A DNA stretch of 15,793 bases from an uncultured Prevotellaceae bacterium (GCA_946413885.1 CAMKMK010000026.1:1-15793), one strand, 5' to 3'. Shown: positions 8,068 through 15,418, numbered from the stretch's first letter. Notes: a model not told the origin generated them from the letters alone. Made by a program: numbers and translations.

Positions 8068-8100
8068 TTTGGCAAAAGTAATTTTTTAATCATAATTTTG
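8068..8100 (+). promoter_or_regulatory. Bacteroidetes-type promoter for the histidine kinase
   Basis: TTTG at 8068-8071 and TAATTTTG at 8093-8100 are separated by 21 bp, matching both the -33 and -7 elements of the Bacteroidetes housekeeping promoter. Transcription should begin near 8107, leaving a leader of about 18 nt to the ATG at 8125 and excluding the upstream in-frame ATG at 8047. Confidence 0.65.
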
Positions 8101-8124
8101 CTCTTTGAAACGTCCTTTTTTGGC

Positions 8125-9309
8125 ATGAACAACTTCCAGTGGGTAGATAAGATACGTCAGGTGAAGATTATCCTAGTGATTGCAGCGGTGGTCATTGCTG
8201 TTGCCTCGCTGGTCGTGTCTCATTTCCTGGTGCGTGACCTGAAAAACGAGGAGTACAACAACATGGCGGTATGGGCGGAAGCGATGCGATCGGTCAAGAA
8301 TGCTGATGAGACGACGGACTTGGCGCTTGTGCTTGCTGTTCTTAATGGCAACAATACGATACCTGTCATTGTGTTGGGAAGCGAAGGGGACGTGCAGGAT
8401 TACCGTAATATAAAGGTAAAGGGAAAGACGGAAGAGGAGATTCATCAGAATGTAGCTAAACGTGCCCGCTCGATGAAGGAGAATGGCAACGTTATCCGTA
8501 TAGCCTTGACTGACGATGCGGGCAATGATTCTGGCGATTACATCGAGGTCTGTTTTGCTGAGAGTATCATGCTTCAGCGTCTTGCCTATTATCCTTACGT
8601 GCAGTTGGGGGTAGTCCTGATTTTTGTCGTGGTGGCTATCTTCGCCCTGTTGAGCAGCAAGAAGGCAGAGCAGAATAAGGTATGGGTGGGACTCAGCAAG
8701 GAAACGGCTCATCAGTTGGGAACGCCTATCAGTAGCCTGATGGCTTGGGTGGAGGTCTTGAAGGAGAATTATCCTGAAGATGAAATGATTCCTGAGATGG
8801 ACAAGGACGTGAAACGACTTCAGCGCATCGCTGAACGATTCAGCAAGATAGGTTCTATGCCTGAGCCGACTCCTGGGAACCTGAATGAGGTGATAGCCGC
8901 TGTGGTTCAATACATTAGCCGCAGGACCAGCAATCGTGTTGTCATGACTTGCGAATTGCCTCAGCAGCCGCTGATTGTACGTATAAGTGCTCCTTTGTTT
9001 GAGTGGGTGATAGAGAATCTTTGCAAGAACGCCATCGACGCAATGGACGGAGCAGGAAAAATCACCATCAGAGCCTTCGAGACGAACACGTGCTTTGCCG
9101 TTGAGGTATCGGATACAGGGAAAGGAATTTCCAAGAATCATTTTGGTAGTGTCTTCATGCCAGGTTTCACCACAAAAAAGCGTGGTTGGGGGCTGGGACT
9201 TTCTTTGGCAAAGAGGATTGTCGAAGAATACCATCAAGGACGCATTTTTGTGAAAAATTCAGAGATTGGACGCGGCACAACCTTCAGAATAGAGCTTAAA
9301 AAGCACTAA
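8125..9309 (+). CDS. Membrane sensor histidine kinase, orphan
   Basis: A 394-residue sensor kinase. Two transmembrane segments (about 14-36 and 158-177) flank a periplasmic sensor of about 120 residues that I cannot assign to a family. The cytoplasmic part has the H-box KETAHQLGTPISSL with phosphoacceptor His196 and a HATPase domain: N-box ENLCKNAIDAM (297-307), G1 DTGKGI (330-335), F-box FMPGFTTK (344-351) and G2 GWGLGLSL (355-362 region). I chose the ATG at 8125 because the promoter at 8068-8100 ends beyond the other in-frame ATG (8047), and the resulting N-terminus is a charged segment directly before the first membrane helix. No response regulator is present nearby, so its partner is encoded elsewhere. 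The gene is divergent from the C11 peptidase and is followed by the DUF177-rpmF promoter. Confidence 0.9.
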   Translation: MNNFQWVDKIRQVKIILVIAAVVIAVASLVVSHFLVRDLKNEEYNNMAVWAEAMRSVKNADETTDLALVLAVLNGNNTIPVIVLGSEGDVQDYRNIKVKGKTEEEIHQNVAKRARSMKENGNVIRIALTDDAGNDSGDYIEVCFAESIMLQRLAYYPYVQLGVVLIFVVVAIFALLSSKKAEQNKVWVGLSKETAHQLGTPISSLMAWVEVLKENYPEDEMIPEMDKDVKRLQRIAERFSKIGSMPEPTPGNLNEVIAAVVQYISRRTSNRVVMTCELPQQPLIVRISAPLFEWVIENLCKNAIDAMDGAGKITIRAFETNTCFAVEVSDTGKGISKNHFGSVFMPGFTTKKRGWGLGLSLAKRIVEEYHQGRIFVKNSEIGRGTTFRIELKKH

Positions 9310-9334
9310 ATCTTGATTTTTTGCCTCAAATTAT

Positions 9335-9365
9335 CTTGCTCATATTTGTTTTTTTTGTAATTTTG
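9335..9365 (+). promoter_or_regulatory. Promoter of DUF177-rpmF, probably leaderless
   Basis: TAATTTTG at 9358-9365 is a perfect -7 box. CTTG at 9335-9338 lies 19 bp upstream as a plausible -33 element. Only CACCCCG separates the box from the ATG at 9373, so the predicted transcription start is at or within about three bases of the start codon. Confidence 0.6.
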
Positions 9366-9372
9366 CACCCCG

Positions 9373-9888
9373 ATGGAGAAACTGGATAGTTTTAAAGTGG
9401 ATCTGAGAGGTATGACTTCGGATACTGTGTCGTATCAATGGCATATCGACGACCGCTTCTTCTCCGCTGTTCAGGGTCCTGAGATTCAGCAAGGTCAATT
9501 GGACGCTTCGTTAAAGGTGAAGCGCACATCTGGTGTCTATGAGTTGACCTTTGGTTTCGCGGGTACCGTCAAGGTTGCTTGCGACCGTTGTCTGGAGCTG
9601 ATGGATCAACCCATCGAAGCCGAGCAAACCCTCAAAGTGAAGCTTGGCGACCAGTTCGAGGATGATGGAGACATCGTGACCGTGCCTTACGAGGATGGAA
9701 GTCTGAATGTGGCATGGAACTTGTACGAATTCATTGCGTTGGAGATTCCCATCCGTCACGTGCATCGTCAGGGAGAATGCCCTCGAGATGCAGAGTTTGA
9801 GGAAAACGACTCCACGCAAGAGAAGGAGAAACCCATCGATCCAAGATGGAATGAATTGAAAAAAATATTAGATAACGACAAAAAATAA
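9373..9888 (+). CDS. DUF177 / YceD-family protein (23S rRNA accumulation)
   Basis: A 171-residue YceD-like protein. Family members are encoded directly before rpmF across bacteria and are linked to 23S rRNA accumulation. Supporting features are the conserved CDRC pair (Cys70, Cys73) after a beta-rich N-terminus, the acidic middle (LGDQFEDDGD), the conserved LNVAWNLYEFIALEIPIRHVH segment split around residues 111-131 (positions only), a later Cys136, and the ending DPRWNELKKIL typical of the family. The gene is followed six bases later by rpmF, so the two are co-transcribed. The start at 9373 keeps the conserved first strand (DSFKVDLRG) and lies only seven bases after the -7 box. The exact biochemical role in Bacteroidetes is not known. 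Confidence 0.88.
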   Translation: MEKLDSFKVDLRGMTSDTVSYQWHIDDRFFSAVQGPEIQQGQLDASLKVKRTSGVYELTFGFAGTVKVACDRCLELMDQPIEAEQTLKVKLGDQFEDDGDIVTVPYEDGSLNVAWNLYEFIALEIPIRHVHRQGECPRDAEFEENDSTQEKEKPIDPRWNELKKILDNDKK

Positions 9889-9894
9889 AAGAAA

Positions 9895-10074
9895 ATGGCA
9901 CATCCTAAAAGAAGACAGTCAAAGACTAGAACTCTCAAGAGAAGAACTCATGACAAGGCAGTAGCACCTGCATTGGCAGTTTGCTCAAACTGTGGCGAGT
10001 ATTACATCTACCACACAGTATGCCCTGCTTGCGGCTACTATCGCGGCAAGGTTGCTATCGAGAAAGAGGCATAA
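9895..10074 (+). CDS. rpmF: 50S ribosomal protein L32
   Basis: A 59-residue protein beginning MAHPKRRQSKTRTLKRRTHD, the highly basic N-terminus of L32, followed by a zinc-ribbon with Cys30, Cys33, Cys43 and Cys46 (CSNCGEYY, CPACGYYRG). It is a component of the large ribosomal subunit. It starts six bases after the DUF177 stop codon with an AAAAGAAA leader and is the usual partner of that gene. A stem-loop with a T-rich tail follows at 10095-10142, separating it from fabH. Confidence 0.97.
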   Translation: MAHPKRRQSKTRTLKRRTHDKAVAPALAVCSNCGEYYIYHTVCPACGYYRGKVAIEKEA

Positions 10075-10094
10075 TCTTCTCGGTTCCAGAATAT

Positions 10095-10142
10095 AGCCGC
10101 AATAGTCCTGCTGATTTCAAGGATTATGGCGGCTTTATTTTT
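10095..10142 (+). terminator. Intrinsic terminator or attenuator between rpmF and fabH
   Basis: AGCCGC (10095-10100) pairs with GCGGCT (10129-10134). After one A/G mismatch the stem continues as ATAGTCCT with AGGATTAT (one G-T wobble), closing a 10-nt loop. The 3' side runs directly into TTATTTTTG. Its position 20 bp past the rpmF stop suits termination or partial read-through into fabH and era. Confidence 0.7.
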
Positions 10143-10185
10143 GTTGTCACTTATCAAGTATATCAGGTATTTGAATTTCTTTGAA

Positions 10186-11286
10186 ATGGAAAAAATAAAT
10201 GCGGTAATCACAGGTGTTGGCGGATACGTACCTAATTATATTCTGGACAACGATGAGATGTCTCGAATCGTGGATACCAGCGATGAGTGGATCATGCAGC
10301 GCATAGGTGTCAAGACTCGCCACATCCTTCGTCCTGAGCAAGGAAGCGGTACTTCTTACCTCATGACACGAGCTGTGAAGCAACTCTTGCGAAAGACTCA
10401 GGTTGATCCTGCTTCCGTAGAGTTGGTCATTTGCGCCACCACGACCCCTGATTACCATTTCCCCTCTACCGCCTCTCTGGTCATCGATGCTTGCAGTTTA
10501 CCTCAAGCCTTTGGCTTCGATATGGAGGCTGCCTGTTCAGGTTTTCTCTATGCGTTGGAGGTAGGGGCAAACTTTGTTCGTTCTGGTCGCTACAAACGCA
10601 TCATCGTGTGTGGAGGTGACCACATGTCCAGCATGACCAACTACGAAGACCGCAATACTTGTCCCATCTTTGGTGATGGTGCGGCTTGCGTCATGATGGA
10701 AGCTACAACTGAGAATTACGGTCTTATTGACGGATATTATCGTGTGGATGGCAGTAAGGGAAAGGCTTTTGAACATCTGCACATGTCGGCAGGTGGCAGC
10801 GCACGTATGCCAAGTCACGAGACGGTGGATGGACGCGAACACTTTGTTTACCAGGAAGGTCGAGCTGTTTACAAGCATGCCGTTCTGGACATGACTTCTG
10901 CCATCGAGGTCATCGCTCAGCGCAATGGTCTCAATAAGAACAACATAGATTGGGTGGTTCCTCATCAGGCGAACATCAATATCGAGAAGTCTGTCGTGGA
11001 ACGTATTGGTGTCAACAGGGATCATGTTATGGTCAATATCGATCACATGGCAAACACCTCTGGCGGAACGTTGCCTCTTTGCCTCTGGGAATACGAGCCT
11101 CGTCTGAAGAAGGGAGACAATATTGTCTTCACCTCGTTTGGTGCAGGCTTCACTTGGGGTGCCAGTTATATGATCTGGGGATACGACGGAGCTGACGAAG
11201 CTGCAAAAGAACCTGCCCAATTCTATAAGGAAGGGCTGATCTCGCGTGAAGAATGGTATAGACTCAGGTCTGCGAGCGAAGAATGA
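10186..11286 (+). CDS. fabH: 3-oxoacyl-ACP synthase III (KAS III, FabH)
   Basis: KAS III condenses acyl-CoA with malonyl-ACP to start fatty acid synthesis. The catalytic triad is Cys117 in MEAACSGFLYAL, His260 in VVPHQANINI and Asn290 in MANTSGGT. Other family signatures are TSDEWIMQRIGVKTRH (31-46), FGDGAACV (162-169) and the closing SFGAGFTWGA (317-326). At 366 residues it is longer than the usual 310-335: about 30 residues (KEPAQFYKEGLISREEWYRL and flanks) extend past the normal C-terminus. The start at 10186 opens directly with the first core strand, INAVITGVGGYVP; an in-frame ATG at 10126 would lie inside the terminator hairpin and add an atypical segment. plsX, which often precedes fabH in other phyla, is absent. 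era follows after 29 nt. Confidence 0.94.
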   Translation: MEKINAVITGVGGYVPNYILDNDEMSRIVDTSDEWIMQRIGVKTRHILRPEQGSGTSYLMTRAVKQLLRKTQVDPASVELVICATTTPDYHFPSTASLVIDACSLPQAFGFDMEAACSGFLYALEVGANFVRSGRYKRIIVCGGDHMSSMTNYEDRNTCPIFGDGAACVMMEATTENYGLIDGYYRVDGSKGKAFEHLHMSAGGSARMPSHETVDGREHFVYQEGRAVYKHAVLDMTSAIEVIAQRNGLNKNNIDWVVPHQANINIEKSVVERIGVNRDHVMVNIDHMANTSGGTLPLCLWEYEPRLKKGDNIVFTSFGAGFTWGASYMIWGYDGADEAAKEPAQFYKEGLISREEWYRLRSASEE

Positions 11287-11315
11287 CACTTTAATTTCTT
11301 ATTTGACAGAAGATT

Positions 11316-12197
11316 ATGCATAAGGCTGGATTTGTCAACATCGTAGGGAATCCCAATGTGGGAAAGAGTACTCTGATGAACCTTTTGGTGGGAGAGCGTA
11401 TTTCCATTACCACATTCAAGGCGCAGACAACTCGCCACCGCATTATGGGAATCCTGAATACTCCTGAGATGCAGATATGTTTCAGCGATACGCCTGGTGT
11501 CCTGAAACCTAATTACAAGCTGCAGGAGCACATGTTGAAGTTCAGCGAGAGTGCCCTTCAGGATGCTGACGTATTGCTTTACGTCACCGATATGGTGGAG
11601 ACTCCCGACAAGAATGCAGATTTCCTGGAGAAGGTTCAGAAACTGAAGGTTCCCATCCTGGTTCTTGTCAACAAGATTGACCTTGGCGATCAGGAGGGTC
11701 TTGCCAAAAAGGTGGAGGAATGGCATGCTGTCATACCTCAGGCGGAGATCATCCCCATCAGCGCGTTGCATCGTTTCAATGTGGATGTCGTCTTGCGTCG
11801 TATCCAGGAACTCCTTCCTGAGTCTCCTGCTTATTTCGACAAGGATCAATGGACGGACAAACCGGCACGCTTCTTTGTCAGCGAGATTATCCGCGAGAAG
11901 ATACTGCTTTATTACGACAAGGAGATACCCTATTCTGTCGAGGTGAGGGTGGAGCTTTTCAAGGAGGATGAAAGGAAAATCCATATCAGTGCCATCATTT
12001 ACGTGGAGCGTGAATCACAGAAAGGCATCATCATCGGACATCAGGGCGTTGCTTTGAAAAAGGTTGGGACCGAGGCTCGCAAGGCGTTGGAGAAATTCTT
12101 CGATAAACCCATCTACCTGCAATTGTTTGTAAAGGTTGACAAGGACTGGCGCTCGTCTCAACGTGAACTTAACTCGTTTGGATACAATCCAGAATGA
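11316..12197 (+). CDS. era: GTPase Era
   Basis: Era binds the 3' end of 16S rRNA and helps assemble the 30S subunit. The 293-residue protein has a full N-terminal GTPase domain: G1 GNPNVGKST (11-19), switch region with TTRHRIMG (38-45), G3 DTPG (58-61), G4 NKID (119-122) and G5 SAL (149-151). The C-terminal KH domain includes the signature KGIIIGHQGVALKKVG (236-251). The length is normal. It follows fabH by 29 nt and is probably co-transcribed with it. The next gene, 74 nt on, is an unrelated receptor-like kinase. Confidence 0.97.
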   Translation: MHKAGFVNIVGNPNVGKSTLMNLLVGERISITTFKAQTTRHRIMGILNTPEMQICFSDTPGVLKPNYKLQEHMLKFSESALQDADVLLYVTDMVETPDKNADFLEKVQKLKVPILVLVNKIDLGDQEGLAKKVEEWHAVIPQAEIIPISALHRFNVDVVLRRIQELLPESPAYFDKDQWTDKPARFFVSEIIREKILLYYDKEIPYSVEVRVELFKEDERKIHISAIIYVERESQKGIIIGHQGVALKKVGTEARKALEKFFDKPIYLQLFVKVDKDWRSSQRELNSFGYNPE

Positions 12198-12271
12198 GTG
12201 ATGCCAGATTGTGAAAAGGAATTTTATTCTGGGAAAAGTTTCGTTCCATTATGAATGAAATGTGATTTCTG

Positions 12272-14797
12272 ATGATGCAGCACGATTTAGACGACAACTC
12301 TTATTCTGGTTTCGAAGCAGGAGACTTCGAAGAGCAGAAGTCCCAATTCACAGAAATCTCTCTCCTCCGTCAGACGGACTTCCATCGCCTGTTCCGTGCA
12401 AAGCGTATGGGACGATGGTATCTGTTGAAAGCATTGCTTCCCGAATTGTGTGGCGATGCCATCTATCGTCAGATGCTGCACAAGGAGATGGAAATCCTGA
12501 AAAAACTCCACCATCCCAAGATTGTGGATTGTCAGGGTGTGGAATATGTGGAAGCAGGTCCCAGAGGCAGCGATGAAGTGGTAGGTGAGTGCCTCGTCAT
12601 GGAATACATTGAGGGAGAAACGTTGAGAGATTGGCTCAACGAAACCAGCACAACCTCGAAGACACAGAAAGACAGACAGCGGGAAGCGGAAAGCATCGTG
12701 AACGGCATCATCGATGCCCTTGCTTATATTCATGACTCGGGCGTTACCCATCGGGATCTGAAACCCAGCAACATCATGCTTACACGCAACGGGCACAGTG
12801 TGAAGATCATAGATTTCTCACTCTCCGATGCCGACAATTATGCCATACTGAAACAACCTTCTGGCACACGTCAGTACATGTCACCCGAACAGGCATCTTT
12901 GCCTATTCCTGATGTTCGCAACGATCTCTACTCTTTGGGTGTCATTATCCAGCAGATGCCTCTTGGCGGATTTTGGAAATCCATTGCAAACCGTTGTCTC
13001 CAGCCCATCGACCAGCGCTATGCCAATGTCGATGATTTGCGGAGTGATATTGCGCGTCGCAGCAGATGGAATTCGCAGCGACGTTGGCTCTTGCTTGCTC
13101 TCCTTATTCTCTTGTTGCTTCTCCCCGGAATCTTCCTTGGGTACCTTGTCAGCATGCCTTCTATGCCAACTTCCAGCAGATTGTATGGCACTTGGGATAG
13201 GATTCACCACATCTTCGGATTGAGTAAGGTTGAATTCGACGATGGAGATGTAAAAGCCATTTGTGTTGCCAACTGGGACACCAACAGAGACGGTGAGTTG
13301 ACTCTGAAGGAAGCTGCTGCCGTGAAGGACTTGGGCGAGTTTTTCAAAGGGAACAAAAAGATTACATCATTCAAGGAGTTGCAGTATTTCACAGGCTTGA
13401 CAGACATTGGGGATCAGACGTTCTGCGATTGTACTGAACTGGTCTCCATAATTCTACCCAAGCATGTTTCATGCATAGGGAAAGGAGCATTTGATGGTTG
13501 TTGCAACTTGGCAACGGTGACCGTTCGAAATGCTGTACCTGTGGAAATAAATGCCCAAACTTTCTCCAATCGTGTCAATGCCATTCTATGTGTCCCTCCT
13601 GGCAGTTGTGATGCTTATGCCAATGCCGAGTATTGGAAGGATTTCAAGTCAATTGTGGAAGAAGGTGATGGAATACAGTTCATGGGCCATTCCTGGGAGG
13701 CTCGTTACCAATACTTCGAGAGTTGGGAAGAAGCTCCTGATCCTGTGGATAACGATGGGAATTTATGGTATTCGTGCAAATTCAACGATGCCGAATGGTC
13801 TGTTTTGACAGGTCCTATGGCCAATGACCCTGATGCCAACTACTATTGGAAAGCCGAAGGCGGTGCGTTCTATCTGAGGCGGACCTTCACCCTGAAAGAG
13901 GTCAAGGAAGGTTTTTATTCGCTTACTGCCCGTCATAACGATCATATCAAGGTATATTTGAATGGCGTATTCTTCGGTGAAATGGATGCTACTACGAACG
14001 AGCTCTTCATCCCCAGTAAATCGTTGGTTGAAGGTGAGAACCTTCTTGCCATCTATATTGATGACAGAGGAGGAGAGAACCGCTGGCTGGACTATGATAT
14101 CTGCTGCATGGGGAAAGGGACGGGCGAGAACATCTATGTGGATGAACAGGGATTGATTTATAGGCGCATTGGGGATAGCTTTTCTTTGAAAGGATTTTTG
14201 GGGGATTTCAATTCATCCTCAATTGTCATCCCAGATGAATTGTTGGGACTGCCAGTGACACAGATTGATAATTGTGCGTTCAAAGATTACAGTTCGCTCG
14301 TGAGCATCACGATTCCTGGCAGTGTGACGAGCATCGGGGATTATTCCTTTGATGGTTGCAGTTCGCTCGCGAGCATTACGATTCCCAGCAGTGTGACCAG
14401 CATCGGGAACTTTGCTTTCTGGCATTGCACCAGTCTAACCTCCATCACCATCCCCTCGAGTGTAAAAACTATCGGGCATTGGGCATTCGAATATTGTTCA
14501 GGTTTGACTTCCCTCACCCTCGAGGAAGGCATAGAGGAATTCTGTAATGGAGCTTTTGCCCGCTGTGGAGGATTGACATCTGTCACAATCCCTGCAAGTG
14601 TGACAACCATTGGCAATTGGGTATTCGGCTTAGGCACGAATCTGACCTCAGTAACGGTACGTAATCCTAATCCCGTTGCTTGTCGTGCAGTATTCACCAA
14701 CCCCGCCGTTGCCACACTCTATGTGCCCCGTCGCAGCAAAGCTGCATACCAGGCAGATGGCTATTGGCAGGAATTCAACAGAATCATTGAAAGATGA
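12272..14797 (+). CDS. Transmembrane Ser/Thr protein kinase with EF-hand, BspA leucine-rich repeats and jelly-roll-like ectodomain
   Basis: An 841-residue receptor-like protein. A eukaryotic-type kinase domain occupies about 28-262: Lys53 in YLLKAL, Glu72, catalytic HRDLKPSN (160-167, Asp162), metal-binding Asp181 in DFS (DFG changed), and SPEQ (204-207). The usual GxGxxG nucleotide loop is not visible around 32-45. Arg/Lys-rich 262-271 precedes a membrane helix (272-293), predicting kinase in and the rest in the periplasm. Then follow a canonical EF-hand loop DTNRDGELTLKE (336-347), a short BspA-type repeat block ending in a VPPGSxxAYxxAxYWKDF cap (about 374-462), a jelly-roll-like region resembling glycoside hydrolase 2 sugar-binding domains (about 466-612), and a second block of 23-residue repeats (about 648-815) with the same type of cap (818-841). 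Start M1 or M2 cannot be separated. The signal and kinase substrate are unknown. Confidence 0.88.
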   Translation: MMQHDLDDNSYSGFEAGDFEEQKSQFTEISLLRQTDFHRLFRAKRMGRWYLLKALLPELCGDAIYRQMLHKEMEILKKLHHPKIVDCQGVEYVEAGPRGSDEVVGECLVMEYIEGETLRDWLNETSTTSKTQKDRQREAESIVNGIIDALAYIHDSGVTHRDLKPSNIMLTRNGHSVKIIDFSLSDADNYAILKQPSGTRQYMSPEQASLPIPDVRNDLYSLGVIIQQMPLGGFWKSIANRCLQPIDQRYANVDDLRSDIARRSRWNSQRRWLLLALLILLLLLPGIFLGYLVSMPSMPTSSRLYGTWDRIHHIFGLSKVEFDDGDVKAICVANWDTNRDGELTLKEAAAVKDLGEFFKGNKKITSFKELQYFTGLTDIGDQTFCDCTELVSIILPKHVSCIGKGAFDGCCNLATVTVRNAVPVEINAQTFSNRVNAILCVPPGSCDAYANAEYWKDFKSIVEEGDGIQFMGHSWEARYQYFESWEEAPDPVDNDGNLWYSCKFNDAEWSVLTGPMANDPDANYYWKAEGGAFYLRRTFTLKEVKEGFYSLTARHNDHIKVYLNGVFFGEMDATTNELFIPSKSLVEGENLLAIYIDDRGGENRWLDYDICCMGKGTGENIYVDEQGLIYRRIGDSFSLKGFLGDFNSSSIVIPDELLGLPVTQIDNCAFKDYSSLVSITIPGSVTSIGDYSFDGCSSLASITIPSSVTSIGNFAFWHCTSLTSITIPSSVKTIGHWAFEYCSGLTSLTLEEGIEEFCNGAFARCGGLTSVTIPASVTTIGNWVFGLGTNLTSVTVRNPNPVACRAVFTNPAVATLYVPRRSKAAYQADGYWQEFNRIIER
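14291..14428 (+). repeat. Tandem 69-bp repeats encoding LRR units
   Basis: Units at 14291-14359 and 14360-14428 each encode one 23-residue BspA-type repeat (SSLxSITIPxSVTSIGxxxFxxC). The first 50 bases of each agree at 44 positions, while the remainder diverges, which fits a recent duplication or gene conversion of the conserved half. Related, more diverged units continue to about 14680. Confidence 0.8.
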
Positions 14798-14838
14798 GAA
14801 TCTTGTAGCCTTGCGTTGGGGCAGGCGAATGTTCTCTC

Positions 14839-15393
14839 TTATTCTTCTGTCACCTCGAAATGTATCCCTGACACCTTCCCTATCACGTATAGGGAATTGT
14901 TTTTGCCTTTGTGGATGAGGTTGTTCAGGTAGAGTGGCTCTCCCTCGATGATGACGGAACATTCAAAAGTGTCACCCACCGACAGTCTTGAGTTCTCTAC
15001 TTCCGAGATGACGAACCTGCCTTTCCCAAGGTGTGTGAAAACACATTTTCGGTCGGGCAACCAAGTGAGGTGAACTTTGATTCCCTTTTCCAGATCCTTT
15101 GTCTGTACGTGCCGCGTCAGAATAATTTTGCTGTTCTCCTCCTTGTCCATGCAAAAGGTGACAAAGTCTTTGTAGCCGGCAAACCAAGCCAACACGTCAA
15201 GGGTAGTCCTGCGGGAAACCGTCACTTCGTAGCCTTGTATCTTCCACAATCGTTTCAGGGTGTTTACGCTCACTTTCTCGTGTGTCGTCTGCCAGATTTG
15301 TTCAGAGAGCCACACGAAGTCCTGAGGTGATTCCATGCTGTGGCCAACCCTTTTTTCGATTACCTTGCAAAGTTTTTCGGCTTCCTTATTCAT
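14839..15393 (-). CDS. Hypothetical protein with putative N-terminal DNA-binding region
   Basis: A 184-residue protein I cannot name. Residues 24-82 contain a helical pattern (FVWLSEQIWQTTHEKVSVNTLKRLW, then SRRTTLDVLAWFAGYKDF; positions 26-50 and 60-77) that recalls the 'TLKRLWGY ... TLDILARFLGY' motif recurring in Bacteroidetes proteins suspected to bind DNA. A polar linker (83-98) leads to a beta-rich C-terminal half with LTWLPDRKC, HLGKGRF, NSRLSVGDTF and EPLYLNNL. No signal peptide or membrane helix is present, so it should be cytoplasmic. It converges on the kinase gene with only 41 bp between stop codons. A perfect -7 box lies 26 nt before its ATG. A transcription regulator is a reasonable guess but is not shown by the sequence. 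Confidence 0.75.
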   Translation of the reverse strand: MNKEAEKLCKVIEKRVGHSMESPQDFVWLSEQIWQTTHEKVSVNTLKRLWKIQGYEVTVSRRTTLDVLAWFAGYKDFVTFCMDKEENSKIILTRHVQTKDLEKGIKVHLTWLPDRKCVFTHLGKGRFVISEVENSRLSVGDTFECSVIIEGEPLYLNNLIHKGKNNSLYVIGKVSGIHFEVTEE

Positions 15394-15418
15394 TACTAGT
15401 TTTACAAATTTTTTGCTA

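Noticed and set aside
8047..8124. Longer N-terminus for the histidine kinase, starting at 8047
   Set aside because: A well-formed promoter (8068-8100) lies inside this extension, so it would not be transcribed from that promoter, and the added segment is not needed for the first membrane helix.
8173..9237. A 354-codon open frame on the minus strand, antisense to the histidine kinase
   Set aside because: It lies entirely within the kinase gene, whose motifs are unmistakable; its translation is rich in His/Arg/Leu and shows no family pattern. It is a codon-usage shadow.
10126..10185. Longer N-terminus for FabH, starting at 10126
   Set aside because: The ATG is within the 3' arm of the terminator hairpin and the added residues do not fit the KAS III N-terminus.
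10537..11289. A 250-codon minus-strand open frame opposite fabH
   Set aside because: fabH carries the complete catalytic triad on the plus strand; the antisense translation has no recognisable domain.
11223..11984. A 253-codon minus-strand open frame opposite era
   Set aside because: It overlaps the Era GTPase domain in antisense and spans the fabH-era junction; no family features.
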